From the NCBI GenBank assembly GCA_028284025.1, contig JANQSM010000023.1, positions 1 through 9,402 on the forward strand: DNA of 9,402 bases, read 5' to 3'. Each line of letters opens with the position of its first letter. Position 1 is the first letter of the stretch. The stretch is from Alphaproteobacteria bacterium. GTDB lineage: Bacteria > Pseudomonadota > Alphaproteobacteria > JANQSM01. Positions 8,135 to 9,402 of the stretch are shown here, piece after piece. The translations under genes were made by a program, and so were the position numbers. Below the pieces are notes generated by a model. The model worked only from the letters and a program-made list of their open reading frames with translations. It made no database searches and had not been told where the DNA came from.

Positions 8135-8836
8135 ATGACGACAGAGGTAGGAATCTTTGCGGATTTAACAATCCGCACGGCAAATTTGGATGACATTGAT
8201 GAAGTCGCAGATTTTATCCGCAACGCATGGATTCGCCAATATCCCAAAGTATATGACCACGAATTTTACCAAAAGCACGCTACTTTTGGTCATTATCGCC
8301 GTAAGTGGTGGGACTTTTTAATTGACCGGTTTGAACACCCAGAGAAGCAATTCTTCGTGATCTACCATGGTTATGATCTTATCGGTGTTTCAGCTTGTCT
8401 GGAATATCAACCCGTGGGATCTTTTAAAAGTTATCTGGATTCCAGCACGTCACCGCTGCACGGCAAAAAGGTAGGGGAATTTACTTGTACCTATCTGGCA
8501 CCTGAATATCAGCGTCACGGTATTGGTACTATGTTTTATATAGCGCGCATCAAACATTTGCTAAAACATGATTATCCAGTGGCGTGTGTGTGGGCAGATC
8601 ATACGAATGCGTCTTTGCCTGCATTTGAAGCTTTGGGTGGTCAGAAATTTGGTGAACGCACATTCTTGGAGCTGGATATTGTACCGTCTAAAGAAATCGG
8701 TTTCTTTTTTCCAGACCTTAAAAAAATGCTGCGGACCATGCATTCTGCCAAGCCACACCTTTATGATTTTGTTTCTAGCCAGCTGGAACAATTAACAGAG
8801 CACCCTACACCCTCTCATCGCCGGCGTATCGCATAG
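8135..8836 (+). CDS. GNAT-fold N-acetyltransferase-like protein of unknown substrate
   Basis: This probably transfers an acyl group from acetyl-CoA to an amine; the substrate is unknown. The 233 aa begin with a typical GNAT strand and helix (LTIRTANLDDIDEVADFIRNAW, 11-32). A mid-part strand (FFVIYHGYDLIGVSACLEY) lies at 73-91. The acetyl-CoA motif A, GEFTCTYLAPEYQRHGIGTMFY (114-135), has the Q/R-x-x-G-x-G/A core at Q126-G129-G131. Motif B-like VWADHTNASLPAFEALGGQKFGERTFLELD (152-181) has the Asn and the Phe-Glu-x-x-Gly usual in the fold. About 50 residues after the core form a tail unlike standard GNATs, ending in a basic RRRIA. Compared with small GNATs there is an extra aromatic, charged segment at about 36-70. 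ATG 8135 is 12 nt after the preceding stop and has a poor ribosome site, so translational coupling is likely. Base composition matches its neighbours. It may be unrelated in role to guanine synthesis. Confidence 0.8.
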   Translation: MTTEVGIFADLTIRTANLDDIDEVADFIRNAWIRQYPKVYDHEFYQKHATFGHYRRKWWDFLIDRFEHPEKQFFVIYHGYDLIGVSACLEYQPVGSFKSYLDSSTSPLHGKKVGEFTCTYLAPEYQRHGIGTMFYIARIKHLLKHDYPVACVWADHTNASLPAFEALGGQKFGERTFLELDIVPSKEIGFFFPDLKKMLRTMHSAKPHLYDFVSSQLEQLTEHPTPSHRRRIA

Positions 8837-8843
8837 TTTATTC

Positions 8844-8871
8844 TTGAACCAGCCTAACTTTTCTGTATAAC
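8844..8871 (+). promoter_or_regulatory. Predicted guaA promoter (TTGAAC - 16 nt - TATAAC), probably leaderless
   Basis: The -35 box TTGAAC (8844-8849) and the -10 box TATAAC (8866-8871) are separated by 16 nt, the same spacing as at guaB. The -10 box lies in an exact copy (8862-8874) of the guaB 13-mer TCTGTATAACCTC. The -10 box ends 7 nt before the guaA ATG at 8879, so transcription would start at or next to the A of the start codon. The bases between them are pyrimidine-rich (CTCCCGT), and no ribosome site is present. Confidence 0.6.
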
Positions 8872-8878
8872 CTCCCGT

Positions 8879-9402
8879 ATGCAGCATGATCATATTCTGA
8901 TTCTGGATTTTGGGTCGCAAGTAACCCAGCTGATTGCCCGACGTGTCCGGGAAGCAGGCGTTTATTGTGAGATTTTACCATTTAACGTGGAAGAGCAGCG
9001 GATTCGTGATTTTAAACCGAAAGGTGTCATTCTTTCCGGTGGGCCAAGTTCAGTTACATTAGAAGATACCCCACGCATTCCTGACTGTATCTTTGATTTG
9101 AAGGTTCCTTTGTTAGGCATATGTTATGGACAACAAGCGCTGTGCCAGCAACTGGGTGGCAAGGTGGATACTCATGAAAGTCGTGAATTTGGCCGTGCGT
9201 TTGTCACAGTAGAAAAGAATTGTGCACTATTTGATGGTGTTTGGGACGTAGGGGCGAAGGAACAGGTCTGGATGAGTCATGGTGATCGAGTGACAGCCCT
9301 GCCGAAAGGGTTTGAAGTGGTGGCCGCTTCGGAGGGGGCACCATTTGCGGTAACGGCTAATGAAGATAGCAAATATTACGGCGTTCAATTCCACCCGGAA
9401 GT
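8879..9402 (+). CDS. guaA: GMP synthase (glutamine-hydrolysing), N-terminal part, cut by window end
   Basis: GuaA converts XMP, ATP and glutamine to GMP, completing the branch begun by GuaB. Only 174 codons plus two bases are in the window. They cover most of the class I glutamine amidotransferase domain, which releases ammonia from glutamine. [21 protein letters not shown] (5-25) is the characteristic GuaA opening. [11 protein letters not shown] (49-59) forms the oxyanion region. The nucleophile is C82 in [12 protein letters not shown], and the other two triad residues, H172 and E174, are in the final GVQFHPE. VWMSHGD (130-136) is also a family signature. The ATP-pyrophosphatase and dimerisation domains, about 340 more residues in relatives, lie beyond the window. 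ATG 8879 gives the [12 protein letters not shown] start, in register with the family, and no in-frame alternative is better. The gene is 42 bp after the GNAT gene and has its own predicted promoter, but readthrough from guaB is possible. Confidence 0.96.
   Translation, partial: MQHDHILILDFGSQVTQLIARRVREAGVYCEILPFNVEEQRIRDFKPKGVILSGGPSSVTLEDTPRIPDCIFDLKVPLLGICYGQQALCQQLGGKVDTHESREFGRAFVTVEKNCALFDGVWDVGAKEQVWMSHGDRVTALPKGFEVVAASEGAPFAVTANEDSKYYGVQFHPE

Noticed and set aside
8871..8878. CCTCC just before guaA, resembling an anti-Shine-Dalgarno sequence
   Set aside because: On the sense strand it cannot pair with 16S rRNA. It is more simply the pyrimidine-rich discriminator region of the predicted promoter.

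Overview
The window looks like a chromosomal housekeeping segment of an alphaproteobacterium with moderate GC content (mid-40s percent by eye). The basis is the alphaproteobacterial style of the RlmE N-terminus (basic leader, then RWLxRQLNDPYV and GYRSRAAFKL), the guaB - RsmB-type methyltransferase - guaA order, and the character of the RND pump. The genus cannot be named from the sequence. The first gene and the last gene are both cut by the window ends.

Left half: the C-terminal 109 codons of an unrecognised plus-strand gene (1-330) run into, and overlap by 4 bp, the end of a minus-strand two-gene efflux operon. In transcription order this is a periplasmic adaptor (4620 to 3487) and an inner-membrane RND permease (3485 to 327), separated by 1 nt. 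No outer-membrane channel gene is present here.

Right half: a 70-bp divergent spacer (4621-4690) separates the efflux operon from a plus-strand run of five genes. These are rlmE (23S rRNA 2'-O-methyltransferase), guaB (IMP dehydrogenase), an RsmB-type rRNA m5C methyltransferase, a GNAT-fold protein and guaA (GMP synthase, first 174 codons). guaB and guaA carry out the two committed steps from IMP to GMP. The genes between and before them mostly act on ribosomal RNA.

The best non-coding signal is a matched pair of promoters. A -35 box, a 16-nt spacer and TATAAC lie before both guaB (TTGCAT) and guaA (TTGAAC), and both -10 boxes sit inside the same 13-mer TCTGTATAACCTC. In guaB the predicted transcript has a leader of about 30 nt with an AAGGA ribosome site. 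In guaA the -10 box ends only 7 nt before the ATG and no ribosome site is visible, which predicts a leaderless mRNA.

I found no tRNA, rRNA, CRISPR array, insertion sequence, attachment site, origin or convincing intrinsic terminator. I also found no sign of an undescribed multi-gene system. Most of the region is ordinary core genome, and the findings below are modest.
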